Shown: positions 13,862-26,502 of the stretch, piece after piece
How positions within the stretch are numbered: the first letter of the stretch is position 1
How the letters are laid out: the number at the start of each line of letters is the position of its first letter
Source of the DNA: Tetrahymena elliotti 4EA
Lineage: Eukaryota > Ciliophora > Oligohymenophorea > Hymenostomatida > Tetrahymenidae
Length of the DNA stretch: 64,000 nt
Direction: 5' to 3'
Assembly (NCBI GenBank): GCA_000231825.2
Contig: JH720367.1
Location: forward strand, 260,602 to 324,601
The notes under the pieces: generated by a model
Seen by the model: the letters and a program-made list of their open reading frames with translations, nothing else
Told to the model about the DNA's origin: nothing
Database searches by the model: none
Made by a program: the position numbers and the translations under genes

Positions 13862-14852
13862 AGGATGTTATTTAAAGTTAAATACTTAAATTACCTATTT
13901 ATTTTTTTTTTTGCTTAATCATCTTTTCTTCTTTTCATTAGATAAATAACCAAATTTAATTTCCTATAGCTTAAGAAACAATCCTTATGAAAGAATAAAC
14001 CTATCAATAAATAATTAAATTCAAGTTTTATCAAAACTTGAGAAATGTACATAATGCTTATTAATGTCTCTTAAATTTTTACAAACTACTTTGCAGGATT
14101 GTTACAAAAAATTTATTTTATCTGAAATTAACAAGATAAAATAAATTATTTCCACAAACAGCTTACTTCTTAAATTCACGATATATAGAATATATAATTA
14201 ATCATAAAATGTTAATAAATATTTAAAATTATATACTAAATTACATACTAATATATACTTAATATCAGTTTAAATCAAAATTAAGTTCAATAAAAAAATA
14301 TTATCAATTTTACATATTGCATTACTAACACCCGAACTAAAGCTTAATGAGCTATTCAAGAATTTATTCAAAGAGAATTATTAAATTAGACAATTTTTCT
14401 GTTTTTATCAGAATTATTTCTTGTAGAAAACTACTTACTTAATTTAAATAAAAAATTGTAGACGCTTTAAGATTGGTGCTGAAAATTAATTAGATTACAC
14501 AAAATTGTTAATAATGACAAATTAATTTGAAAAAGGAAAATATAATTTAATATGAAATAATTAAGAAGAAGATTCACAAAATATTGAATTAACAGAAAAT
14601 AATATAACAGTTTTTAAATTAAATTAAATTTAATTTGTTTTTTGAATAAAATTTATTTTTATTAAATTATTGTATTTGTGTAAGTATTAATCAATCTAAA
14701 AAAAAAAGAATAGATAGTTAATTGTTAATTAATTTAATTAATACCAAATATTCTAATTTAGGCTTACTTACAATGTCTGATATGAAAATCTATCAATAAG
14801 GATAAATCCCAGATATTTGGAAAATTACTTAACAATAGGCTATTTTATTTTA
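13862..14852. other. Convergent intergenic spacer, nothing recognised
   Basis: About 1 kb of AT-rich DNA lies between the 3' ends of two convergent genes. No frame with coding composition, no structured RNA and no repeat was recognised. It should contain both polyadenylation regions. Confidence 0.55.
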
Positions 14853-17800
14853 TCAAAATAATATTTTTTTATTATCAGAATATTTTGAAGATAAAACTGC
14901 TAGAGATATATTTTATTATATTTATTGTTATTGTTGTTGTTATTGTTACTAGTTTTGATTAAAAGTTTTCTAAAAAGATTAATGGGAAGAAGTGTTTCTT
15001 GTAGTCTTGGAAAGAATTTCTTCTGTATTTGTAGATAACTATGATCTCCTAATTCTAAGCATACTCATTGATGAGGAGCTTGTTTCTTAATTTACAAGGT
15101 GATGATTATCATTATTTTGGGTTTATGCATGATGAGTAACTTAATTTAATGCAGAAACTCTTTTCCTAAATTACTCCAAGCCAATGGTCTTTGATTCTTC
15201 TTTTATTTCAGGATTCTTGTAAAAATTTTATAAAATTTTTGCATTTGGTTAGGTTATCCCTTTGAGTTAAGAGTTAGATCTAACTGATTTGATATTTTAT
15301 TAAGAGATATTAAGATTCTTAAAAACAGAATCTTAGCTTGAAAGATGCAAAACTGAATTAAAATAAGAATGGTTCTCAAGTTTAGTAATAGGGCGCATTT
15401 TATGAGGAACAATTTCTTTCTTAACTATTCTGCTTGAAAGAGGTTTTTTAATATATTTTTATTCATCAAACACTGGTTATTTTGCTACTGTTTAAGGTGA
15501 TAGCATAAGCGATCTTCTTACTTGTAATGGTTCTTTACTATCACTTTATTAACTCTTTCTCTGCTAAGCATTATTCTTAATTTGCTTTTCAAAATTAAAT
15601 TCTGTAATTGGAATTTCTTCTATGATTACATCATTCTTAATTTCACTTGTATGCTCTTTGTTGCTTGCTTACTGGCTATTTTACTTAGTAGCATTTAAAC
15701 TACTAAAATTTTAAATACTTGAAAGTGCAGTAAATGAAGGTAAATTTAAACTACCAAGTTAGCTTCTGTAGTTATTATGAGTAGAAGTTGAACTTTAGCT
15801 ATAAAAATTTTAAGATGGTGTAATACATGTATGTGAATTGTTTAAATTAATTTAAGTTGTAGAAAAATCAGAGGGAGTATTTAAAGCTACTTAACTTTTT
15901 GAACTTGATCTAACATGAAAACGGTTCTTGGCTTATGAAGTTTTAACTAATCTGTTTGCAATTGTATTACTACCACTACTACTCACACAAATCAAAGGAC
16001 GAGATTTTGGAGAAGTAAAAGTACTTACTGAAAGAGAGTTTCCAATTTCTTCATGGAAAAGCCCAGTTCCAGCAATTTTTAAAATTTTTTTAGAGGAATT
16101 CTATACTCTCATTTTTTAAGGACTAATGTCTTCTTAGTTGTTTTGTGAAGGTGTTAATGTTTTTTAGAAATTATAGATTTAATAAGTAGGCTAAGGAGTT
16201 TTAGATTTTTATAAAGCTTCATTTTATTCCTTTATTTTTTGCAGCTGCTTTTAGACTAAACTGTTTTTACTTAAGTTTAATATCAACTTATCTGTTTTTG
16301 TTATAGATCTGCTCTATAAAGAAAGAACTTTTTCTTTTATATTATCATCACTACTACCTCCTTAATCATTCAATAAAATGTTAGTTTGATTTTATTTATT
16401 ATATTATTCTTCTTCTTTTTCTGCTGGCTTATCATCTATCTCAAATAAATTTGTGAAGGACTTTATTTGAATAGTTCTAGCTGATTTTTAGATGTATTCA
16501 TCTAAGCTATTGTCAAGAGTTGCAATTATTTTATTAGAGGCTCTTCTTATCTTTTAAAATTTTAATTTAAATAAATTAATATTCTTGATAAATAAATTTT
16601 ACATCTATTTTCGGGGTAGTCTATTTAGGTAATTATTTTAGCTCAGCATTCATTTTGTATTCATCTAATGTTTGCACTTAGCTATACCTAAAAGATTTAC
16701 GAATATCCTTTTGAGGGAAAATAGGCTAAATTAAATTAGGATTGGTGTTATTAATTGGCATATCTTAACCACTTTTCTGCATTTATGAAATTTTATCATG
16801 AAATTAATAGAAAACCTTCTTTTATTGTTCAAGATTTTTAACTCTGTTATATTCTTAAATATCACTATCACTAATCTCTTAAGAATCATCCTCAAAAGTT
16901 TCAATACTTCCTTTATTTTTATTACTATCACCAACCTACCTTTCCTTGTCACTTTAATCTTTAAATCTTTTTGAAAAATTTAATTTTGATTTCTTTTAAA
17001 GAACTTTTTTAAGCTCCTCTTTTTGAATTTCAAGCTCTTTCTTTTTTTTATCTTTTTCTAAGAATTCATTTAGATTTTAGATATCTTTTTAAGGAATTTG
17101 CATTTTTATAGCATTTTTAAGGCGTTCAGATTTCAATTCTTCTTTGAAATCAACTGACTATTTGAACTTGTCAAAAATATTATATCCAAGTACCTAATAG
17201 AGTCTCTTAATTTTATTAAAAAATATGAATTAATTCCAAAACTTTTACTTTCATCTAATATATTACTTTCTTTTCAATTGCAAATATTTCTGCACCCTAG
17301 CCTTTGCAAATAGCCTTAGCTTCTCTTTTACTTAAGTTTTTAACTATCTCTTCCTCTCCAAAATAACTGTTTTACCCAAGAATTTTAATAGTGTGAAGTT
17401 TATTGACATTAATCTTAGCTTTTTTCATCCTGAGATCCTTTAAATCTTTAATGTCATCATTTTCCTTTCATTTTGTTTGTTTAATTACCATTTAGTATAT
17501 TATTAAATTTAAATTAATTACCTCATTATCATCTATACTATATTATTTGACCAGTTCTTAAGGATTGCTGTACCTAGACTATAATTCTACTTCTCCTTCC
17601 TTTATCAGAAAGAAAAAGTTAGGATTCTCACCCTCTTCATAAATATTTTGTCTCCCATTAACTTTGATAACTTTAAATTATTGAATAAGCTGCAAAACTC
17701 TCTTAGTAGAGAGAGTGCTGAAGAATTCAAAGCTCTTAATAAAATCTATCTTTTCTCTAATTGTATTTTTTTTCATATAAGAAATGGTCTTATCAAAGCC

Positions 17801-19411
17801 TTCCTTATCTAAGACCAATAAATCACTATCATCTTTAGCAACAAGAGTGGCAGAACTATACATATTTTTAAATGAAATTATATTTTATATAATTTAAATA
17901 ATATTTAGTTCACCTAACTAAATTAATTAAAATTAAAAATAGACTATTTTTTACCGATTTTGTTAAGTCATCAATGCAATTTCACCAAAGCTCTCACCAG
18001 GTAAGAAAGTTTTAACTAAGGTAAAACCTTGGAAATGCTTCTTTAAGAATTCGGTGTCTGACAAAATTTCACTTTACTTTTCCTCTTCTTCAAACATTTC
18101 TTCTAGCTATTTAGTAGTAGATCTCATTCTTATTTTATAAAGAATTAATAAATTTAACTATTTCAGAGTAGCAGAAAAAAAATGTAATTTCTTACAATTA
18201 TCTCCCATTTTGTTTTTTCATCTTCTTTTCTCTAGCTGAACTTCTAATAATGTCAACAAAACTTAAAACATTATTTTCAATTTTCACTTTTTTATTAACG
18301 CTCAAAACAATATTATTCAGAAAATCACGAGCAGTTGCTTCAACTTTGCTCTCATTATCCTTTTTTTCTATTTCTTTTAGTGGTTCTTGCTTCTTAATTT
18401 ATTCAATTTTTTTAAAAGCAGGGTCAGGAACCAGACAAAATACAGCACCTATTTATAAAAAAATTTAAGAATTAATGAATTTGGAAATAAAATACTTGAA
18501 TAACAAATAATTTAATTAAATTTACCTTTAATGACTGTAAAGAATTCAGTTCCTTTTTCACCTATAATAATTTACAAAAATATTAATTAAATTGAGTCAC
18601 ACATTTTAGATAGAATAAATTTTTAAAATCTTTAATGGAAAAAATTAGTTCTGGAGAGAATCACTGAAGAATCCAGTTAAAATAATTTTTTAATATTCTT
18701 AAATACATTTAATTAAGATACAAGGAAGACTAAAAAAAACATCAATGTAAGTAAATTTTTACCATAGTTAAAGACAGTTTACTGTTTATTAATATGTCTA
18801 TATTATAGTGCTTGAACGATTCTTTTAAATTATGAGTGGTCTTTTGTTTCTTATTACACATTAGAACTAGAGAAAAAGGGAAGATTTTTTACAAGATTAT
18901 TTAAAAAGTTAACTTCTAATTCATTCTTTATTTTCTTTCTTAAAATGTAAATAGCAACCTATGTATTTTTATCATATAAAAATTATTTAATTTTATTTCC
19001 ATTTTATGTATTTCATTTCTATTTTTGTTTAATAATAAACACACCAACTAAAAATTTAATTACATTTTAGTTTTCCTCAAACTTTAAATCAATCACATCT
19101 TGTTTTAATATATCCATCAACAATTTATCTCTATCATTTAATTTAAAATCATTTATCTTTAAGCTTTCTTTGTCATGAGATTTAAAATTATTCACTGATC
19201 TTATTAAGAGAAGCAATCTATCTGTATTAAGACTTCCTCTTTTCAAATAATTTTTATTGATCTCCTTTATTTGATTAATTGCATTTAAATTGGGTTATAT
19301 GCTTTCAACACATATTGTCCTCTCTGTAATTGTTTAGCTGGTCTCGGTAAATGATTAATGGTGCTTATCATCATCTAATTCTTCAGGAATATGATTCAAA
19401 GAAGTAATCAT
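14853..19411 (-). CDS. Protein with two cyclic-nucleotide-binding domains (1285 aa)
   Basis: Probable cAMP/cGMP-sensing protein without an attached kinase or channel. Nine exons join in frame; introns are 18959-19063, 18562-18762, 18449-18525, 18129-18195, 17856-17954, 17465-17521, 17206-17248 and 16551-16602. CNB1 starts as TVFNYGEKGTEFFTVIKG (about residues 176-194). It is then interrupted by about 115 charged residues and resumes with the phosphate-binding cassette FGEIALMTQQNRSAT (about 324-338), where the phosphate-contacting Arg is present. CNB2 follows (FFSTLSTKRVLQLI, then YFGEEEIVKN and KREAKA). The C-terminal 750 residues are Ser/Gln/Asn-rich and disordered, ending near a CAA/TAA-encoded Gln run at about 14926-14950. 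The stop is the first TGA. Regulatory-subunit-like function is inferred from the domains; no partner is visible nearby. Confidence 0.88.
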
Positions 19412-20752
19412 TTTTTTTAATTTTATAAATTGTGTTTATTTTCCTTCTACTTAATAGCAAATTAATATTCACTGGAAAGCTTCTTTGATTTTTACTATGA
19501 CTTTTTTATGTTTGTTTATAAGTATATTTTTATATGTTAATTTGTTTTGAGTATGCTTGAATAAATAAGGTTTTTTTTGTTTTTATTTATTTAATCATTA
19601 TCTAATCATTTAGGGTCATTCCTTCTCACAATTTTGATAGGAGTATAACTTTTTTTATGATCAATTACTTAAGTAGTTCTAGATATACCTGCTAAGCAAT
19701 TTAAGAAATCAATTCACGAAGATATTAAAGCTATTTTAATAGAGACATCATATTCATTTTAACATACAACCAAGCATTTACAAAAATTGATTTAACTTTT
19801 CAAACTAAATTGAATTCTAAAATAACTTAAAAAATCAATTTTAAATTTGCCAAATTTATGTAATATATTTTATTTAAGAACTTTGATCAATTAAAATTAA
19901 CCTACGTAAAAAAGAAGGTTATAAAAAACTAATTTTGATAATTTACTGAAAATATTAATCTCAAAAATTATTATTTGTAAGGTGTTCTATTTCTTTTAAT
20001 TCAATCAAGCAGTATTATTGTCTGAATTTTATGAACAAAATCCTAAGATTAATTAATTTTATTTCTTAACATTTCAAAAAGCATTCCTAAAATATTTGCA
20101 AAAGTTTTCTTAAGCTTAATGATAGATACCCTTTAAAAATGTAAAATCCTCGCTAAGCTATTGAAAAAAAATAAAAACTTTCTATAATATTTAAACAAAA
20201 TTGTACAATTTTGAAATTATAGATCGTTAGATTTTTAATTTTTTGATAGTTACTTAAATTAAATGAATCTTAAATTTTGTCTATAATAATCCTATCTAGG
20301 ATAAATATTAATCTATCTGATTTCTTTATAGATATTTTGTAAATCTTAAAGAGAAGTAAATATCAAACAATACATGTTTTCAACAATTTAAAAATATTTT
20401 AGTTGTTGTTATTTTAACCTTAAAAATAAATAAATTCAACTAAATTATGAGAAAATTTATTTCAATATTTAATTATTATACAAATATCTCAAAAAACATA
20501 TTTACAGTCAATCTTACTCATAAAATATTAATCCAATCAAACATACAAAAATTTTATCAATAGCTGAATTAAAATCAAATGTGAATAAAGAAGTTTTATA
20601 AATACGTTTTAATAAAATTTCAAGACAGAAATAATTCTTGAGAAAAAAATATATTTTAGTTTTGAGAAGAGAAACAAGATAAAAATAAAATATAAAAAAA
20701 ATGTTATACTAATTACTTAAATTTTATTAAAAAATGATTTCTTTCAAATCTT
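19412..20752. other. Intergenic spacer, nothing recognised
   Basis: This is AT-rich spacer upstream of the cyclic-nucleotide-binding gene and downstream of the B-box/SPRY gene; both lie on the minus strand. I see no coding-like frame, RNA gene or repeat. The promoter of the 14853-19411 gene should lie at its left end. Confidence 0.55.
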
Positions 20753-22386
20753 TCATAATTCTTCGCTGCTTAAATCTATGTTATTAACTATTTCAACCTT
20801 TTCTCCTTTATTGCATAAGTTTATGCAAGGGACTACCTTTTCGTTATCAGGAAAATCAAGAGTAAGAGTGAACTTGTTGTTAGCTTTTTATTTTTTAAAT
20901 GTTAGTAATTTTTTAGTATAATCGAATTCACAAATTATGATGTCATCATTTGAGAATAAAAAACTCTTGTTTGCCATATTATCTTCTTTAGAAGAATGAG
21001 ACCATGAGTATCCATTTGAAGATATTAAATAGGCTCCATGACCAGTATTATTATATTCAAACTTATATGCTTTTTTCTCAAGAACATTTTTAAGACAAAC
21101 TCCAAAACCTATCCAATTAGCTATATGTTTAACCTAGAAAGCAAAACGAGTTGGATGTTCCATACTTAATTCTGGTTCCAATAATGCAAATCTATTTTCA
21201 TAGTTTTAGTTTGATCCTTGGACTGCAGTCTATTTATTATAGTTAAAATTAATTTTTTAAATTTCTATTTTATTTCAAATTAAATTGAAATCCTCAATAA
21301 TAATTTTGATAAAAAACATTATTCAGTATTGTAATGATTTAATTCATTGATTGAATTGAAATTCCATAGCAATTTATTGTATGCTATGAATAAACATTTT
21401 TTTGTTACAAATACACATATGATTAATCCTTTGAATAAGTGAAGAAACTATGAAAATTAATAAAGAATGTTATATTTTAATGGTATTTGCTAAAAAATTG
21501 GATGAATAAGTTTTTCTTGCTTGTTGTTGTTGATGCACCAACAAAATATTAGCGTTAATTCTTAAATTATTTAAATTATATTCATCAAAAATAATTAGAG
21601 TAATTTCTATATGGATTAAATAGCAATTATAATTAAAAACGACATTTTTACCTTGCTATCAGTAATAGTAATGGTTGATGATTTTAAGCTCTATGAAAAT
21701 TAGAATTAAACATTCACTTCAGAAGCAGAAATTGTTTTTTCAAAAGATTTTTCTAACTTTTTAATGCTTTCTATAAATTGTTTGGATGCCTTTTGAATAT
21801 TCTTGATAATATCTTACTCTGTAACTGAGAATTATTCAATTGACTTTTCAGGGCGAATATCGATTTCTATTCCTTTTTTCTCTGAATAATTTATAGAATC
21901 TACAAGTTTTTTGCACTCTGATTTAAGAGCTTCAACATCAGTGTATTCACTATTAACTATGGAGTCTATAACTTTAGGCATATGCTCATTCATAAATGCT
22001 TATGAGATTATCTTTTCACGAATACGCTTGATTGTGTTAGCACATTCTGATTCAAAATTTTTAATTGTAAGGGCTAAACTCTCAACAACTTCTTTTAAAT
22101 TGTAAAGAATAGATTGATTAAGAGAGTCAAGCTATGAAAGTAGCTCATCTATGTTGCTATTTAGCTATTAGCGGCTCTTCATTTTAGAAGCTACTTCACA
22201 CAAAAACAATTTCAATGGCATCACTTTATGCTTTTAATGGATTTCTATTCTACATATTGAGCAAATTAATCCACTATCTTTACAAACTGGATCTACGCAA
22301 ATAAAGTTGAGCTACTCACCATCATGGAGATGTCCTTTAGGACATTCAAGATATCTTAACTTTGATTGCTTTATAATTTCTTCCAT
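20753..22386 (-). CDS. B-box zinc finger / SPRY-domain protein, TRIM-like without RING (403 aa)
   Basis: Exon 1 (21652-22386) begins MEEIIKQSKL and carries a B-box-type zinc site near residues 14-50: CPKGH, then single Cys residues, CSIC and HQKH. A coiled-coil-like helical region follows to residue 245. A 422-nt intron (21230-21651) separates it from exon 2 (20753-21229). Exon 2 encodes a SPRY-like fold with ALLEPEL, WIGFGVC, NGYSWSH, CEFDYTKKLLTF and PCINLCNKGEKVEIV. Order and spacing match TRIM proteins, but no RING precedes the B-box, so ubiquitin ligase activity is not expected from this chain alone. Such proteins usually act as binding or scaffold modules. The splice is phase 0 and frame-checked. 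The start is the first ATG, directly before the zinc site. Confidence 0.88.
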
Positions 22387-22560
22387 TTATCCTATAAAGT
22401 AACTTTTTGATATTTATAATGTTAATTACTTTTTGTTTGATTTAATGCTGATACTATTGCGAAATACCTATCTTATAATTTTCAATAAATAAAATTAAAA
22501 GCCTTTCTTCTTCTTATTATTCTTCGTGTCTTTCTTATTTTCCGATTTTATTATGCATAA

Positions 22561-22578
22561 AAGCAAGCAAGCAAGCAA
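22561..22578. repeat. (GCAA)n microsatellite
   Basis: About four and a half copies of GCAA stand out in AT-rich spacer just upstream of the B-box/SPRY gene start. There is no coding frame around it. Confidence 0.6.
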
Positions 22579-23528
22579 ACAATTCCAAAGCAGTCCTACC
22601 TAATAGTTGATTAAATAACTAATTCATAGACTCTATATATTTATCATTGATTGATCCATTAATTAATTGATTTATTTGTTAAATCGATTACTTTTCTACA
22701 TTTATTATATTTACTAATCAAAAAGTTAATCAGCCAATAAAGCAATCAAAAATTAATTCATATTTTTCTTAGAGTTAATTAAGTAAAACTCAGAATTTTC
22801 ATTCATTTCATTAATAGAATAACAAATTTTTTATTTTTTGCATTCATATATTAATAAGGACATATCTTTTCTTTTCTGATAATTTCATTCTTCTCTGATG
22901 TTCGATAGATAGATCCATTCTTCTCTCATTCCATTTTGAAATAATTTGATTTTCAAATTTATTTGTTATTTGTTAGAATTACAATCTATCATTTTAATTT
23001 AACTGCTTTGATATTCATATTTTTTTTGAAAATTTATTTTATTCTCATTTTTTTCTCTATCTCAAAAGCACCTAATTAAACTTTTGTGTTTAAATCATAT
23101 CACAATTAAAGACAAAAAAAATATAAAGGTAAATAATTTTTTGTTTGTTCACCAAACTTTATACAAATAAAAATAAGAATATGTATGAATATGTATCATT
23201 TAAAATGTTTAATTTTATAAAAAATCAAAGTAAATTATAATTTTTTATAAGATTTAAATATTTATTTAGCAATTTATTAAGAAATTTATTTTCGTTATCA
23301 TGTTTCTGTCTATTTTTTTTAGATAAATTAAAATAAATATTAGTTTTATTTCTTTTTAATATTAACCAATAAATACTTGATTGTTATGTTAAATAAATAT
23401 TAAAATGTCTTATTATTCATTATAAAAAGAATTTGTATAAAATAAAATAAGATAAAATAAATATTTATTTCTTAGCAAATGCTTTTTGAAACTAATATTT
23501 TAAAATTGTTTTTTGAAAAAAATTATTA

Positions 23529-23762
23529 TCAAATAAATTGAAACTTTATTTTTACTTAATTAACATCTAAAATTTGTAAACTCTCTTCAACTGACAAATT
23601 CTCCTCCTTTTTTAATTAGATATTAGTAAGATCTGAATATTATGCATTAAATTGTTAATTTTTGCTTTTCTTTTGATTTCATCTTTCTTTGTAAGAGAAG
23701 GATAAATTTTTTTTTAACTTATCCCAATTTTCTTTTGAACAAAATAAAGGCACCCAAGACAT
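23529..23762 (-). pseudogene. Possible short gene or relic with one internal TGA
   Basis: From an ATG at 23762 the minus strand reads MSWVPLFCSKENWDKLKK and continues with Lys/Glu/Gln/Asn composition typical of coding DNA here, ending at TGA 23529. One in-frame TGA interrupts it after about 27 codons. I could not place a GT-AG intron that removes this TGA while keeping the frame. It may be a decayed gene, part of a longer gene whose other exons I missed, or chance. Confidence 0.2.
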
Positions 23763-24079
23763 TTGTATTTAAGGAGCAATAATAAAACAATTATATTCAA
23801 AATTGAGAATCTTTTAAATTAAAATAAAGTAAAAATTTTCCTTCAGCTTAAGTAGATACTTTTTGATTATATTTCTAATTCTTCATGAATGAATAATTTT
23901 CATAATAATAATAAAATAGATTGAGATTTGCTAGATAAATTTTTGCGGTTTTTTTTATACAAAAGAATTAAAAAGATTTTTTATGATAAAAACATAAAAA
24001 AAATTTGATCTCATAATTTCTATTAATATTTAATAAACCAAATTCTATTTAGTAAATTTAATTTTTTTTAAAGTAGTTA

Positions 24080-26008
24080 ATGAGGAGAAATTAGAACAAT
24101 TAAGATGAAGACAACATTTATCTTCAATACCAAAACATAAACTTATCAAAAAAATGTGTTAAATTAGAAAATTGTGGTGAAGGAGGCTTTGGTACTGTAG
24201 ATGCCTATTATGATAATTCACTATAAAAAGTAATAGCTGTAAAAAGAGTAAGTAGGAAAACAACTTATCTTTAAGAGAAGCGTAGATTGATAAACTTAAA
24301 AAAATAATAATTAGATTTTGTAAATAATTTAATTGGATTCTGTGATGATGAAAGAATTTTAGTTTTTGAGTTAGGAGAAGCAACTCTTCTAGAAATAGAT
24401 GATATGTTCTAAGATGATGGGTATGTTTGGAGAGAAATTGATTTAATTTACTTAGCTTGGAATTTATTAGTAGGATTAAGACATCTTAGAAGTATTAAGA
24501 GTTATCATGGAGACATATCTCCAAATAACATTATGTTTTTTATGGAGAAAGTGAAATACATAGATTTAGGTTCTTCTGAAATCAACAAAAACAATTAATA
24601 CCTCCAATAATATAAAATGGAGTTTGCAAATCATGAGATTAGAAAAAACAAATATAATTTTAAATATAGTGATGAAGATATTACTTAAAACGAAATGTTT
24701 ACCTTGGGAAAGACTTTATTATATTTAGCACTTTATGAGAATGTTGATAAGAATTATTTCATTATGGATGTTGATAAAAAATCATAAAAGGCCTTAATTG
24801 AGATGCAAAAAGCTCATTTTTATGAACTAGTAGCTCATGAAAAATTATCAAAAGCTTATCCTTAATTGAAGAATATACTAATTAAAATGATGTATCCATT
24901 TGATATTGATCTCTCTGATATAGACTAGAGTATATCTGAGTAAAATAAAAAAGAAGATGAAATTATATTTAGAGAGCCGTTAAAGGTTAAAAAGTTAAAG
25001 AAAGATGAAGGTCAAATAGAAAAATAAGATAGTAATAAAAGGTTTTAGAAAGTTTAGAATTAAATGAATGTAGAGGAAGAAGAGGAAAAAAAAGTAGATT
25101 TTAATTATCAAACAATTGAAATAAAAACGCAAGAAAATAATAACCAAACAATAGAATTAGGAACAGTTGAATTAAAAACAGAGGGAGGTAACATGGAATA
25201 TGAAGAAGACGATAAGTTTTGTGATGATTACTAGGATGAAGAGGAAGATGATGATGAAGATTTTGATATTGATGAATAAAAAATAAAATAAAAAAATAGA
25301 AAGAAACATGACAATAAAAAAAGATAACCTTCTCACAACATTGATGTTGTACTAGATGAAATAATAAAGCATCTAGAAGAAATTCTATTAAGTAAATATA
25401 AAAGCAAGTAAAGCTTCTCAAAGGTAATAGAAGAAAGTGAATAGATCAGAGTAGCTTTGTTTAAGATTAAATAATAAAGAATTGATGAACTTTTAGAAAA
25501 GCATGATGATCCTTAACGTGAGTTAGTTTATCTATCAACTATGAGTGCTGAAGATTGGAGAAAGGAAGTTGCATAAAGTATGATTTAAGATATCTTAAAT
25601 TCTCAAGCTAATTCATCTATACAAAGAGATAGCATCTAAAAAATGATCCATGAAAAAATACTAAGGATTTAGTTGAGGATTTTAGATAAGAAAGTTGATA
25701 TTGAGGAAAGTTTTATAGATTCGATCTAACATCTTTATTCAATAAGTAAAAAAAATAAAGAATACCATTCACTTATTGAATGCAATTACACATTATTTTT
25801 AATATATTCTTTCTTAAATCTAACTGATGATGCAAGAAAGCAGCTTTCACTTGCTGAAGAAAAATGTAAATTTGGAGATAAGTATAAAGGAACATTTACT
25901 CTAAACAAAATAAAAGATTCATCTGAAGCAAATATGGATACCATACGTTATTATGTAGAAGAGCAGCTAAATGAACTTAGAAATAATAATTATGATATGA
26001 TTTATTGA
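24080..26008 (+). CDS. Divergent protein kinase with acidic C-terminal extension (642 aa)
   Basis: Single exon. The catalytic domain lies at the N terminus: Gly-rich loop GEGGFG at residues 33-38, the ATP-anchoring Lys in VIAVKRV at 55, and a catalytic loop SYHGDISPNNIMF (HGD at 143-145, replacing HRD). The metal-binding site is IDLGSSE, with DLG (162-164) replacing DFG. The Lys, both Asp and the Asn are all present, so activity is plausible. The C-terminal lobe is short. It is followed by a highly acidic, Gln-rich linker (about 290-400) and a helical tail of about 240 residues with no recognised domain. It is hydrophilic and probably soluble. The start is the first ATG after a T-rich tract. 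The kinase group is uncertain. Downstream lies Prp3 on the same strand, about 500 bases away. Confidence 0.85.
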
Positions 26009-26502
26009 TGCTTGTGTTTATTTAAAATTATTTTTCCCCAATATGATTGAAATTGATTTAAATATATTAAATATGTATTTTTATTGTCTTTCTAAACTTT
26101 TAAAAAACCCATCCAAAAAATTTGTGTTGAAAAAACATAGGTTTGTCTCTTTATTTAAAATAAAAAATAAATGAGATATGTAATGATATCAATTATTTAA
26201 TTAAAGTTAAAGGTAAAATTCAAAATGTAATCAACAACAGTTTTTATTTCAAAATTTATAAAACATTTCTTTTAAATGAAATTTAAATAATAATTTTAAT
26301 TGAATTTAATTTTTTTTAAAAATGTACTAAATGTTTTGAAAGATTATTTTTATATAAAGCATTTCATTAACATTTCTTATTAATAAATAATACAAGACAC
26401 AAAATAAATCAAGAATTTTACAATAAAATTTTCTAGCCACCTTAATTTAAAAATTAATATATCTATCTATTAGTGAAAAAGATATTATTAAATAATTTGC
26501 AT
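26009..26502. other. Intergenic spacer between two plus-strand genes
   Basis: About 0.5 kb of AT-rich DNA carries the kinase 3' end and the Prp3 promoter. No other feature was recognised. Confidence 0.6.

Larger units (their letters stand above)
22387..24079. other. Divergent intergenic spacer with simple repeat and possible relic
   Basis: The spacer lies between two divergently transcribed genes. It contains a short (GCAA)n tract and a stretch at 23529-23762 of coding character (separate entries). The rest is A/T-dominated with many short ATTGATTGATT-like runs around 22630-22750. No established gene is seen. Confidence 0.5.

Noticed and set aside
25101..25421. Minus-strand His/Phe/Leu-rich frame of 106 codons
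   Set aside because: It is antisense to the acidic Asp/Glu linker of the plus-strand kinase, which gives artificial His and Phe runs. No start context or homology.
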